Origin: Caldanaerobacter subterraneus | GTDB taxonomy: Bacteria; Bacillota; Thermoanaerobacteria; Thermoanaerobacterales; Thermoanaerobacteraceae | NCBI RefSeq assembly: GCF_004345675.1 | Contig: NZ_SLWU01000007.1 | Span: 45,935 to 109,934, forward strand | Direction: 5' to 3' | Length of the DNA stretch: 64,000 nucleotides | Part shown: positions 8,507 through 16,024 of the stretch, one piece after another | Layout of the letters: the number at the start of each line of letters is the position of its first letter | Numbering within the stretch: position 1 is the first letter of the stretch | Program-made: the position numbers and the translations under genes | The notes under the pieces: generated by a model | The model's database searches: none | Seen by the model: only the letters and a program-made list of their open reading frames with translations | Told to the model about the DNA's origin: nothing

Positions 8507-9139
8507 TCATCTCATCGACTCTTTAATCGTTCCTTCAGAAAACAGGTCATCCTGAAGCTTAAGATTATACTGAAAATCCTTATAGGTAATTTTAGCAAAA
8601 AGCTCATTGTTTATATCAAAAATACGCAGCTCCACAGGTATTAAATCTTTTTTTGAAAAAATCATCTCCTCTTTGTACATAACGACATTTCTTTCTGGTA
8701 TAGGAACTGTAACTAAGTAAGAGTTGTCTAAAACCTTTTTCTCTATCTCCCCTCCCGCTTCAAAATAATTTTTTGCAAAAGACGAAATCATTGAAAAAAG
8801 AGGAATTTCTTTTTCATTTTCTGCTACAAAAATCTGGTCCACTTTTCTAAAATATACGTAGCTTCTTTTGCCATCGTACACCACAATCTTGTCCGGCTGT
8901 TCTTCTTTTTCAAAAACTTCTAGCCGAAATTTCCCTTTGCTGTAAAATTGAAATACAGTAAAACTGGTATCAAATTTGTTGTAATATAACTCTACTGTAG
9001 CCTCTGCAGTATAGCTCTCCATTTTTGAAAGTTTACTCTTTATGCTCTCAAAAGGGTCTCTTATCTTCTTTTCTTCTCTTGAACAGGAGGCAAGTAAAAA
9101 TAACATAAGCAAAATTAGCACAAATGCCCTTTTTTTCAA
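8507..9139 (-). CDS. GerS/LolA-like lipoprotein
   Basis: 210 residues. A lipoprotein signal (MKKRAFVLILLMLFLLASC) has its lipobox cysteine at 19, so the mature protein should be tethered to the outer face of the membrane. The rest is beta-rich and resembles the LolA-like domain of clostridial germination protein GerS and other sporulation lipoproteins (EAGGEIEKKVLDN, MIFSKKDLIPVELRIFD). TTG at 9139 follows AAAAGGGTG. The position directly before alr copies the C. difficile gerS-alr2 pair, where GerS is needed for cortex modification with CwlD. A cwlD gene is present elsewhere in this window (43125). The exact orthology is inferred. Confidence 0.7.
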   Translation of the reverse strand: MKKRAFVLILLMLFLLASCSREEKKIRDPFESIKSKLSKMESYTAEATVELYYNKFDTSFTVFQFYSKGKFRLEVFEKEEQPDKIVVYDGKRSYVYFRKVDQIFVAENEKEIPLFSMISSFAKNYFEAGGEIEKKVLDNSYLVTVPIPERNVVMYKEEMIFSKKDLIPVELRIFDINNELFAKITYKDFQYNLKLQDDLFSEGTIKESMR

Positions 9140-9145
9140 TACCTA

Positions 9146-10684
9146 TCACCCTTTTAAACCTTCACTTAACGCCTCAGGAATACTCTCTAGTATATCCACT
9201 GCTGTCATCCCATATTCGCCTTTTGACTTTTTCGCTACATCCCCTGCTTTCCCATGATAAAATACCCCATAAACTGCTGCTTTTTCCTCTTCAAAGCCCT
9301 GCCCCAAAAGAGAAACAATCATGCCTGTCAGCACATCTCCACTTCCTCCTGTTGCCATTCCAGCATTTCCAGTGCTATTTATATATATGCTCCCATCCCG
9401 AGTAGCTATTACAGTTCTAGCACCCTTTAGCACGAGTGTAACCTCATATCTCCTCACAAAAGACCTTGCCACTTCAAATATGTTGTTTTTTATATCTTCA
9501 ATTTTAAGACCAGTAAGTCTTGCCATCTCTCCGTAATGAGGTGTCAGGATCACTCTCTTGCCTTTTACCACCTCCAATCGCCCTACCAGCGCATTTAAAG
9601 CATCAGCATCCAGCACCAATGGCTTTTCCGTATTTCTTATAACATCTTCTATAAGCTTAGAAACCTCTCCCTCATGAGTCAATCCTGGGCCAATAGCTAC
9701 AGCATCGCTCTGTTCTATAAGTTCAAGTATCTGAGATAAAGACTTATAAGAAATAACTCCTCCCTCTTCATTAAGACCATAAATTATAGCTTCATATAGG
9801 GCACTTTGAATAACAGGTTGGATGCTTAAAGGCACAGTTAATCGCACAAGGCCACTGCCTGTCTTAACAGCGCTTTTAGCTGCCATAAAAGCTGCCCCGG
9901 TCATACTTCTCGACCCAGCAACTATAAGGACTTTTCCGTAATCTCCCTTGTGCGTATCCGGGTTTCTGCTCTTTAGAGCCACATCCTGGGGAACAACATA
10001 GTGATACGATGGTCTGACCTCTGCAGCAAGACGAGAAGGAATCCCTATATCGGCAATTTTTACCTCTCCAGCATATTCAATTCCAGGATATATTAAAAGG
10101 CCAGGCTTTAAAAAGTGCATGGTGATAGTAATACGAGCCTTTACAGCAGCTCCCTCTACTCTCCCAGTATCAGCATTAAGCCCTGAAGGGATATCTACTG
10201 CTACCACAAACTTCTCTGACTGGTTTATAAGCTCTATTACTTCTTTTGCAAGCCCAGTGACTTCTCCTCTTAACCCTGTACCATAGATAGCATCCACAAC
10301 TAAATCAGAATCTTTGAGGGTCTTTTCTAAAAACTTCAAATGCTCTTTTTGCGTCACTTCAGCTACATAGATTCCCAGATTCCGTATAGCTTCAAGGTTA
10401 ACTCTCGCATCTCCGGAAATTGAACCAATGCTTCCTATCACAAATACTTTTACGTCTATCCCCCAATTATAAAGATTCCTAGCTACTACATAGCCATCTC
10501 CACCATTATTCCCTCTCCCTGCGATCACAACTGCACTGCTTAATCCATTTTCCTCCATCACCCGTTTCACTTCACAGGCCACTTCTTTTCCAGCATTTTC
10601 CATCAAGCATATAGAAGGAATCCCCATCTTTTCTATAGCTATCCTGTCAACTTCCCTCATCTGTTGCGATGTTAACACTATCAA
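9146..10684 (-). CDS. nnrD: bifunctional NAD(P)H-hydrate epimerase / ADP-dependent dehydratase
   Basis: 512 residues with both repair domains. The N-terminal YjeF_N part (about 1-210) has MENAGKEVA, GRGNNGGDGYVVAR and VVDAIYGTGL. The C-terminal carbohydrate-kinase-like part has KVLIVAGS, the GPGL motif, LDADALNAL, TPHYGEMARL and GNAGMATGGSGDVL. The enzyme repairs hydrated NAD(P)H: the epimerase interconverts R and S forms, and the dehydratase restores the cofactor using ADP. The TTG at 10684 overlaps the acpS stop and has GGAGGTG upstream, so acpS-nnrD-gerS-like-alr are probably one operon. Confidence 0.95.
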   Translation of the reverse strand: MIVLTSQQMREVDRIAIEKMGIPSICLMENAGKEVACEVKRVMEENGLSSAVVIAGRGNNGGDGYVVARNLYNWGIDVKVFVIGSIGSISGDARVNLEAIRNLGIYVAEVTQKEHLKFLEKTLKDSDLVVDAIYGTGLRGEVTGLAKEVIELINQSEKFVVAVDIPSGLNADTGRVEGAAVKARITITMHFLKPGLLIYPGIEYAGEVKIADIGIPSRLAAEVRPSYHYVVPQDVALKSRNPDTHKGDYGKVLIVAGSRSMTGAAFMAAKSAVKTGSGLVRLTVPLSIQPVIQSALYEAIIYGLNEEGGVISYKSLSQILELIEQSDAVAIGPGLTHEGEVSKLIEDVIRNTEKPLVLDADALNALVGRLEVVKGKRVILTPHYGEMARLTGLKIEDIKNNIFEVARSFVRRYEVTLVLKGARTVIATRDGSIYINSTGNAGMATGGSGDVLTGMIVSLLGQGFEEEKAAVYGVFYHGKAGDVAKKSKGEYGMTAVDILESIPEALSEGLKG

Positions 10685-11064
10685 CTGTTTTCACCTCCTA
10701 CTGCAATAGCAACGCTCACCGCATAATCAGAGGTATGAGAAATGGACAATTTTATCTCTTTTATCCCTTTTTCTGCTGCTATAGCCTTAGCCTTTCCTTT
10801 TAGTACGACTTCGGGCTTACCGTACTCATTGTGTATTATCTCTATGTCCTGCCAACTAAATCCTCTTATCCCCGTCCCCAAAACTTTTGAAACGCTCTCT
10901 TTTGCTGAAAAAAATCCTGCTAAGTGGGGCCATGGGTTTTTCTTTTTCCTTAAAAGCTCCCTTTCCTTTTCCGTAAAAATTCTTTCAAGAAAATGCGGCC
11001 TTTTCTCCAATATTTTTTTTATCCTTTCTACTTCCATTATGTCTGTTCCAACAAAAATTTCCAT
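10681..11064 (-). CDS. acpS: holo-[acyl-carrier-protein] synthase
   Basis: 127 residues from the ATG at 11064, preceded by GGAGGG; the longer frame to 11091 lacks a ribosome site. AcpS transfers phosphopantetheine from CoA to acyl carrier protein. Signature elements are GTDIMEVERI with its Mg-binding Asp, FSAKESVSKVLGTG (Glu and Lys of the active site) and SISHTSDYAVSVAIA near the C-terminus. It heads an operon with nnrD, as in many Firmicutes. Confidence 0.95.
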   Translation of the reverse strand: MEIFVGTDIMEVERIKKILEKRPHFLERIFTEKERELLRKKKNPWPHLAGFFSAKESVSKVLGTGIRGFSWQDIEIIHNEYGKPEVVLKGKAKAIAAEKGIKEIKLSISHTSDYAVSVAIAVGGENS

Positions 11065-11125
11065 CTCATCCCTCCAACAGTAAATCTCCAATAATATTAT
11101 TCTCCTTTATTTCGCAAATTCCTTC

Positions 11126-11150
11126 AAAAAAAAAGAAGGCGTAACACCTT
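11126..11150 (-). terminator. terminator after the DUF6514-like gene
   Basis: A six-pair stem (11136-11141 with 11145-11150, one G-U) is followed on the minus strand by C and nine T, just past the stop at 11154. Confidence 0.7.
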
Positions 11151-11153
11151 TTT

Positions 11154-11516
11154 TTAAATCGCCACCTTGTGCAATTTTACCTGTATGTCGTAATCTCTAA
11201 TCAAGTCCTCCCACATATCGTCCAAAATCTCCGGCAGGTGAATTGGAGAAACCTGCATCTCTTTAAACAACTGAGCCAGCTTGTCCACTTTTTCAAAGTA
11301 AGGACTTACATTGGCTACTTTTTCCTCTACCACTTCCACCCTTTTTTCTCCTTCAAAAACCTCCTCTAGAACTTCAATGCCGTAAGACGGCAATTTCACT
11401 TGTTCTTTTCCGTTAAAAACCTCTACTTCAGACACAATCACTGAATAACGTGTAAAAATAGTCCTGTCCTCAGCCTCCCTTGTCGATATGTACCCGTTCA
11501 CTTTCCTGTAATACAT
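11154..11516 (-). CDS. DUF6514-like small cytoplasmic protein
   Basis: 120 residues, acidic, without signal peptide or membrane segment. It has a predicted beta-rich first half (TRYSVIVSEVEVFN..VKLPSYGIEVLEE) and a helical second half with the pattern VSPYFEKVDKLAQLF and HLPEILDDMWEDLI. I take it for the clostridial DUF6514 group, whose function is unknown. A good ribosome site (GGAGGGGG) precedes the ATG at 11516. The 250-bp upstream region is very AT-rich and holds two possible Spo0A boxes. It stands alone between terminators. Confidence 0.55.
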   Translation of the reverse strand: MYYRKVNGYISTREAEDRTIFTRYSVIVSEVEVFNGKEQVKLPSYGIEVLEEVFEGEKRVEVVEEKVANVSPYFEKVDKLAQLFKEMQVSPIHLPEILDDMWEDLIRDYDIQVKLHKVAI

Positions 11517-11624
11517 TTTACTACCCCCTCCGCCTTATTTTTTAGGATTAATTCTTAACTCACAATCCATATTATTATATTCTATTTTTTTCTAAAAAAT
11601 CCTTTATTTTTTCGAAAATTTTTT

Positions 11625-11758
11625 ATCGACAGAATATATCTCTTTTTTACGCCAATAGCCAATTGTCAGACTGTCTTTTGCTTTTATACCTCTTTTTATA
11701 AAGTCGAATATTGGAAAAAATCTTATTTACATCCAAATATGTAATCAAAAATGTCGAA
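11625..11758. promoter_or_regulatory. AT-rich intergenic region with two Spo0A-box-like sites
   Basis: TGTCGAA occurs on the + strand at 11752-11758 and TGTCGAT on the minus strand at 11625-11631; the Spo0A box consensus is TGTCGAA. They lie between the DUF6514-like gene and the small XRE gene, about 110-240 bp upstream of the former. In an AT-rich genome such 7-mers can arise by chance, so this is only a candidate for sporulation control. Confidence 0.25.
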
Positions 11759-11766
11759 AAAATTTT

Positions 11767-11952
11767 TTAGAGTTTTAATATCTTTTTTATCTTTTCTTTG
11801 TACTTCTTGCCTGACCTTGCTCCTCTTAAGATCATGCTAAGATACGGCTCACTCGTCCCTATAAGCTGTGAAAGTTCCTTTTGCGTCATGTTAAGCTCTG
11901 CTAATCTATCATTTACTAGCTTTCCAAACTCGGTAAGCTTTCTCTTTTTCAC
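11767..11952 (-). CDS. small XRE-family transcriptional regulator
   Basis: 61 residues from the GTG at 11952, which follows AAGGGGGTG; a longer frame to 11988 has no ribosome site. It is little more than a Cro/CI helix-turn-helix: NMTQKELSQLIGTSEPYLSMIL is the HTH core, followed by RGARSGKKYKEKIKKILK. With no effector domain it is probably a dimeric repressor. It is transcribed divergently from the XRE gene at 12103, and both promoters share an inverted repeat (12044-12084). Confidence 0.85.
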   Translation of the reverse strand: MKKRKLTEFGKLVNDRLAELNMTQKELSQLIGTSEPYLSMILRGARSGKKYKEKIKKILKL

Positions 11953-12035
11953 TTTTTCACCCCCTTGAAAGAACAGTGTAAAAGTCAAAATATTTGTGAT
12001 AAAATTAATTATGATTAAGAATTAACACTACATTA

Positions 12036-12086
12036 AATATATATCTGAATTGCGAAATTGTCAATACTAATATCGTAATTCAGATA
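12036..12086. promoter_or_regulatory. divergent XRE promoter pair with shared operator
   Basis: The inverted repeat TCTGAATTGCGA (12044-12055) / TCGTAATTCAGA (12073-12084) matches in 11 of 12 positions. On the minus strand TTGACA (12059-12064) and TATATT (12036-12041) stand 17 bp apart, a strong sigma-A promoter for the small XRE gene, and one repeat arm lies in its spacer. On the + strand TTGTCA (12058-12063) with CAGATA (12081-12086) at 17 bp could serve the second XRE gene, the other arm covering its -10. A repressor bound to both arms would block both directions. Confidence 0.7.
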
Positions 12087-12102
12087 CAAAGGAGGATTTG
12101 GG

Positions 12103-12474
12103 ATGAATTCTGTAGGAGAAAGAATACGATACGCCCGAAAGAAAAACAACTTGACAATACCTGCTCTTAGCAAATTGACAGGATTATCCCCAGGAAATTT
12201 AAGCGACCTTGAAAACAATAAGTCAATGCCTTCCTCAAACGCTTTAATCAAACTAAAAAACGCATTAAACGTCTCTATTGACTGGCTTTTGACCGGTGAA
12301 ATGCCTTCAGAAGTAAAGGAAGAAGAAGAGAAATATTCTGTAGACAAAAGTGAAGATCTTCTCCTAAAAGCTATAAAAGAACTCCCCGAAGAAAGGAAAA
12401 GGGACATAGAAGGATACGTAAAGGTGTGTCTTAACACAACTGACCTAGAAAAATACTTTGAAGAAAAAAATTAG
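12103..12474 (+). CDS. XRE-family transcriptional regulator
   Basis: 123 residues. The N-terminal HTH (about 5-60) reads GERIRYARKKNNLTIPALSK..GLSPGNLSDLENNK and ends with SIDWLLTGE, typical of phage-type repressors. The acidic C-terminal part (EVKEEEEKYS..LLLKAIKELPEERKRDIEGYV) probably dimerises. The ATG follows AAAGGAGG. It faces another XRE gene across a shared operator, so the two may cross-regulate or autoregulate. No metabolic gene is co-transcribed, so the regulon is unknown. Transcription ends at the hairpin 12504-12557. Confidence 0.88.
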   Translation: MNSVGERIRYARKKNNLTIPALSKLTGLSPGNLSDLENNKSMPSSNALIKLKNALNVSIDWLLTGEMPSEVKEEEEKYSVDKSEDLLLKAIKELPEERKRDIEGYVKVCLNTTDLEKYFEEKN

Positions 12475-12503
12475 ATTAATTATTAATCATTTCTTTTCAA
12501 AAA

Positions 12504-12557
12504 AAGTGGCATTTTGTGTCCTTTATCACTCTGAGCTACTTACACAAAATGCCACTT
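12504..12557. terminator. perfect 16-bp inverted repeat between convergent genes
   Basis: AAGTGGCATTTTGTGT (12504-12519) and its exact complement (12542-12557) enclose a 22-nt loop. A-rich flanks on the left give a T-run only for minus-strand transcription; the + strand is followed by TATATTTTAC. It lies between the XRE gene and DUF503 and most likely ends both transcripts. Confidence 0.6.
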
Positions 12558-12562
12558 ATATT

Positions 12563-12850
12563 TTACACTTTTATGGTATCCATTTCTATATCTTCTATAT
12601 ACGCATCCGTGCTCTGCTCAATATAATCTATTACCTCTTGCACTATCTTATTAGTCAGCAAAGCATCACTTCCGCATACAGAAAAACCTATTACAATTGA
12701 CTTATGGGCGTCTTGATTTTCCACTTCTGAAATAGACACATTGTAGTGACTTTTCACTTTTCCTATAATGCTCTTTGTAATCATCCTTTTTTCCTTTAAA
12801 GAATGCACCCAGTTAGCTCTTAAGTAAAGCTTGCAATATGACACAACCAT
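12563..12850 (-). CDS. DUF503/YlxP-family protein
   Basis: About 95 residues. The family pattern is clear: CKLYLRANWVHSLKEKRMITKSIIGKVKSHYNVSISEV, then IVIGFSVCGSD and EQSTDAYIEDIEMD at the end. YlxP proteins are small ferredoxin-like-fold proteins often near translation factors; their role is not settled. AAGGGG lies nine nt before the ATG at 12850, which I prefer over the overlapping ATG at 12859. It overlaps or abuts the ydcF-like gene and is probably co-transcribed with it. Confidence 0.85.
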   Translation of the reverse strand: MVVSYCKLYLRANWVHSLKEKRMITKSIIGKVKSHYNVSISEVENQDAHKSIVIGFSVCGSDALLTNKIVQEVIDYIEQSTDAYIEDIEMDTIKV

Positions 12851-12852
12851 CA

Positions 12853-13431
12853 CTACCATCCCCTTAAGTAGGTATACAGCAATGCCAGTACTTCCCTTAA
12901 AAAACCATAAACCTCATCTCCAACATACTCTTTTACAAAAACTCCCGAAAAACTCGCATCTATTCCAATCCTCTTTGCTATTACGCTCGCTCTCTTTAAA
13001 TGGAATTTATTTGAAACGATTATTGCAGTTTTTAATGAATTTTTCTCCATAATTTCCTTGGAAAAAAGTAAATTCTCATAAGTAGAAAAAGATTTATTGT
13101 CAAGCAAAATATTTTTAGAAGCAACTCCCTTTTCAAGAAGATACCTCTTTCCAGCTTCCGCTTCTGAAATGCTCTCTCCTGGTCCTTTTCCTCCAGAAAT
13201 TATTATATAATGGCCATACCCTTCTTTATATAGCTTTAAAGCCTCTTCAAGTCTCTCCTTAAAAAATGGACTCGGCGTATCCCCATACACTGCACACCCC
13301 AAAACTATTATCGCATCAGACTTTTTCGGTTTTTCTGTAAACCCAAAGGAAACTATCTGGTATGCCAATATTGCAATAATGCTAACCAATGCAAAAATTA
13401 AAACAACAACCAATTTTAGAAATCGACTCAT
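12853..13431 (-). CDS. YdcF/DUF218-family membrane-anchored protein
   Basis: 192 residues with one N-terminal membrane anchor (about 5-27) and an extracytoplasmic DUF218 domain. Motifs are KSDAIIVLGCAVYGD, ISGGKGPGESISEAEAGKRYL, the acidic STYENLLFSKEIM block and SNKFHLKRA. Relatives include E. coli SanA/ElyC, linked to envelope integrity; a phosphotransfer or lipid-carrier role is suspected but unproven. It is co-transcribed with the DUF503 gene downstream. Confidence 0.88.
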   Translation of the reverse strand: MSRFLKLVVVLIFALVSIIAILAYQIVSFGFTEKPKKSDAIIVLGCAVYGDTPSPFFKERLEEALKLYKEGYGHYIIISGGKGPGESISEAEAGKRYLLEKGVASKNILLDNKSFSTYENLLFSKEIMEKNSLKTAIIVSNKFHLKRASVIAKRIGIDASFSGVFVKEYVGDEVYGFLREVLALLYTYLRGW

Positions 13432-13531
13432 TTAAAATACCTCCAAGACTTTGCACAACAATGAAAATCTAATACAATTATACACTATAAAAATTAATTT
13501 CCAAGGATTTATTTTTGATAGAATAAATTCG

Positions 13532-13559
13532 TGAACTTTTTTCTTTTTTTAGCGTTTAA
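13532..13559 (+). promoter_or_regulatory. candidate ECF-type (SigY-like) autoregulatory promoter
   Basis: TGAAC (13532-13536) and CGTTTAA (13553-13559) are separated by exactly 16 bp, close to the TGAAC-N16-CGTC pattern of Bacillus SigY and other ECF promoters. The start would fall near 13564, only about 18 nt before the sigma gene ATG. This suggests the operon is switched on by its own sigma factor. Confidence 0.5.
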
Positions 13560-13581
13560 TTTAAGGAAAGGTGGGCAGGTG

Positions 13582-14112
13582 ATGGAAGAGAAAGAATTGA
13601 TATATAAAGCCAAAAATGGCAATAAACACGCTCTAAATGAACTCCTCTTACAAAACTATAATACTTTACTGAGATATTGCATTAAAATGACAGGCAATCC
13701 TACACTTGCCCAAGATATTGCACAGGATACAATGCTTAAAGCTATTTTAAATATTAAAAAATTTGCCCCTGAAGCTAAATTCTCTACATGGCTTTTAAAA
13801 ATTGCCACTAATACATTTAAAGATTATTTAAGAAAACATAAAAATGTTGAACTTGTTGAAGAAATGTCTACAAATAACACGGAAAACATAGAAGAAACCG
13901 CTATTTCAAACCTTCAATATAAGGAACTAATGAACATTTTAATGAAACTTCCTTATGAGAAAAGAGCAACTTTTATTTTAAAACACTATTATGGTTACAA
14001 ATACGAAGAAATTGCACAAATACTAGATTGTCCTGTAGGAACGGTGCGTTCGCGTTTACACAATGCTATAAAAGAAATAATGAAGGAAATGGAAAGAAGG
14101 GATTTGCTGTGA
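13582..14112 (+). CDS. sigY: ECF RNA polymerase sigma factor, SigY-like
   Basis: 176 residues from the ATG at 13582 (ribosome site AAAGGTGG); the frame extends upstream to 13531 but without support. Region 2 (about 8-75) has NYNTLLRYCIKMTG, AQDIAQDTMLKAI and FSTWLLKIATNTFKDYLR. Region 4 (about 118-170) has LPYEKRATFILKHYYGYKYEEIAQIL and VGTVRSRLHNA. It has no N-terminal sensor, so it depends on an anti-sigma partner. The downstream genes match the B. subtilis sigY-yxlCDEFG order one by one, which is the main reason for the name. The gene overlaps the next start by four bases (translational coupling). Confidence 0.85.
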   Translation: MEEKELIYKAKNGNKHALNELLLQNYNTLLRYCIKMTGNPTLAQDIAQDTMLKAILNIKKFAPEAKFSTWLLKIATNTFKDYLRKHKNVELVEEMSTNNTENIEETAISNLQYKELMNILMKLPYEKRATFILKHYYGYKYEEIAQILDCPVGTVRSRLHNAIKEIMKEMERRDLL

Positions 14113-14525
14113 AAAAAAAGTGTAAAGAAATACAAAACAAAATAATCGATATGCATTACGGTGAAATTGACGAAAATATAGAAATTATTTCACATATTGA
14201 AAATTGCAATGATTGCAATAGATTCAAAGAAAAATTAGAGCTGGCATTAGATTATATGAAAATTTTAGATACACAAGTTGACACCTCAGCCTTAGAAATA
14301 GACATTACAAAAATTATAGAAAAAGCTTATCAAATAGAAAATAAAAGAAAAGAAAAATTCGAACTCCTTATTTTCATTGCCGCATCAATAGTCTTTTTAA
14401 TATCATCAATCTTGTTTATAACAAACTTGGATATACGGATATACTTTTATCTACAAATATTCCTGTACCTTAATTTACCATTAATCTTAATACCTTTTTA
14501 CAAATTAAAAACTCCAAGGAGATGA
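14109..14525 (+). CDS. zinc-binding anti-sigma factor, YxlC position
   Basis: 138 residues from the GTG at 14109, which overlaps the sigma stop and follows AAGGG. Near residue 35 it has HIENCNDC, the HxxxCxxC core of zinc anti-sigma (ZAS) domains that clamp ECF sigma factors. Two membrane helices follow (about 88-108 and 114-134), so it should hold the sigma at the membrane. In B. subtilis the equivalent YxlC acts against SigY. The signal that releases the sigma is not visible; redox or envelope stress is typical for ZAS proteins. Confidence 0.75.
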   Translation: MKKKCKEIQNKIIDMHYGEIDENIEIISHIENCNDCNRFKEKLELALDYMKILDTQVDTSALEIDITKIIEKAYQIENKRKEKFELLIFIAASIVFLISSILFITNLDIRIYFYLQIFLYLNLPLILIPFYKLKTPRR

Positions 14526-14529
14526 TAAA

Positions 14530-14871
14530 ATGTCAATATCTAAAAACACATTAATTTTTCTAATAATTGTAATACCCTTATTATTTCTTCAAGCTTTATG
14601 GATTTTTATAGATGCAAAAAAACGTGGTGAAAAATACTACTGGGCATGGGGACTTTTCGGACTTCTAAATATACCTTCCTCTTTAATCATATACCTTTTT
14701 GTAACGAGGTATGGACATTTCAAATGCCCTAATTGTGGAAAAACAGTAAAAAATGATTACAAATTCTGCCCCTATTGCGGTGCTTCTTTAAAGAAAACAT
14801 GCCCGAAATGTGGAACCGAAATAAAAGAGGATTGGACATACTGTCCCGAATGCTCAACAAAATTAAAATAA
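14530..14871 (+). CDS. two-helix membrane protein with double zinc ribbon, YxlD position
   Basis: 113 residues. Two membrane segments (about 8-27 and 38-58) with the short IDAKKRGEKYYWAWGLFGLL loop resemble YxlD. They are followed by two zinc ribbons in tandem: CPNC..CPYC (about 65-84) and CPKC..CPEC (about 90-108). The B. subtilis YxlD is only about 70 residues, so the ribbons look like an addition. With the ZAS protein upstream the operon has three potential zinc sites, which might sense metal or oxidants. Start ATG after AAGGAGATG. Function not established. Confidence 0.7.
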   Translation: MSISKNTLIFLIIVIPLLFLQALWIFIDAKKRGEKYYWAWGLFGLLNIPSSLIIYLFVTRYGHFKCPNCGKTVKNDYKFCPYCGASLKKTCPKCGTEIKEDWTYCPECSTKLK

Positions 14872-14889
14872 TTTGAGGAGGGCAAAATC

Positions 14890-15096
14890 ATGTTAAATAA
14901 ATTAAGCAACCCTGAATTAATAAAACTCATTCTTCCTTTATTTATAATCCAATTGGGACTTACGGTATTTTCAATTTACAGACTTTCAAAAGACAAAGTT
15001 AAATATCTCCCAAAATGGGCGTGGCTTTTAATTATAATCTTTGGAGAGATACTAGGTTGCATTATATTTTTAACTATAGGCAGGGAGAGAGAATAG
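14890..15096 (+). CDS. PLDc_N-type small membrane protein, YxlE-like
   Basis: 68 residues with two membrane helices (about 10-32 and 44-62). The sequence FSIYRLSKD..LPKWAWLLIIIFGEILGCIIFLTIGRE is the PLDc_N pattern of YxlE and of the anchor of cardiolipin synthases. YxlE is thought to act together with YxlD on SigY activity in B. subtilis. Ribosome site GAGGAGG. It lies between the zinc-ribbon gene and the ABC ATPase, with one base between its stop and the next ATG. Confidence 0.75.
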   Translation: MLNKLSNPELIKLILPLFIIQLGLTVFSIYRLSKDKVKYLPKWAWLLIIIFGEILGCIIFLTIGRERE

Positions 15097-15097
15097 C

Positions 15098-16024
15098 ATG
15101 ATAAAAGTTTTTAATCTAACAAAAAAATATGGAAATTATGAAGTTTTAAAGGGAATAAGTTTTGAAATTGAAAAAGGAACCATATACGGCTTATTAGGGC
15201 GTAATGGCGCTGGCAAAACTACCACAATGAATATTTTAACAGGACTTATTGATTATAATAGGGGCGAGATATACATCAATGGCAAAATGTTAGACAAAAA
15301 TAAAAGAAAACCACTTGAAGAAATAGGTTATTTGCCTGAAAGCCCTACTTTTTATACCTATATGACTGGAAGCGAATATCTTCTCTTTATAAGTAAAATA
15401 AGAGGTATTCCTTACAAAAAAGCTAAAAAAGAAATAGATAAACTCCTTGATCTAGTTAAATTAAAAGAAGCCGCTAATAAAAAAATACAAACTTATTCAA
15501 GAGGAATGAAACAAAAATTAGGACTTGCAGTAGCTCTTTTAGATAATCCTGAAATAATTTTTTTAGACGAACCAACATCCGCTTTAGATCCAGAAAGCAG
15601 ATATGATATATTTAATCAAATTTTGGAAATGAAGAAAAATGGAAAGACGATTTTATTATCCACTCATATCCTGAGCGATGCAGAAAGAGTCTGTGATTAT
15701 ATCGGTATACTCGATAAAGGTAAAATTATTTTTTCAGGAAAAATCAAAGAATTAAAACAAAAATATGCTCTACCCATATACGATATTGTCTTCGAAAATT
15801 TGCCTCATAACATCAAAGAAAAGCTTAATAATGTAAAATGGATTGCTGACATTAAAATAAAAAATGATACTGTAAGTATTTACATAAATGACATTGAATT
15901 AGCAAAAAAGAATATCCTCAGTGAACTATCAAAGCTTGATATACCTGTTATTTCACTACAGCAAAGAGAAAATACACTTGAAGATATATTTATAAGGCTG
16001 GTGAAGCAAAATGAATACATTTAA
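15098..16024 (+). CDS. ABC transporter ATP-binding protein, YxlF-like
   Basis: 308 residues. Walker A GRNGAGKTTT (about 37-46), signature YSRGMKQKL (about 133-141), Walker B IIFLDEPTSALDP (about 153-165) and the H-loop LLSTH (about 185-189) are all intact. The C-terminal 90 residues form the extension typical of ABC-2 exporters. It pairs with the permease that overlaps its last 14 bases. In the sigY operon this ABC system is the main effector candidate; its substrate is unknown, with antimicrobial peptide export or immunity a common role for the type. Confidence 0.9.
   Translation: MIKVFNLTKKYGNYEVLKGISFEIEKGTIYGLLGRNGAGKTTTMNILTGLIDYNRGEIYINGKMLDKNKRKPLEEIGYLPESPTFYTYMTGSEYLLFISKIRGIPYKKAKKEIDKLLDLVKLKEAANKKIQTYSRGMKQKLGLAVALLDNPEIIFLDEPTSALDPESRYDIFNQILEMKKNGKTILLSTHILSDAERVCDYIGILDKGKIIFSGKIKELKQKYALPIYDIVFENLPHNIKEKLNNVKWIADIKIKNDTVSIYINDIELAKKNILSELSKLDIPVISLQQRENTLEDIFIRLVKQNEYI

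Noticed and set aside
12458..12700. Plus-strand ORF after the XRE gene
   Set aside because: It starts inside the XRE gene end, crosses the perfect inverted repeat and is antisense to DUF503.
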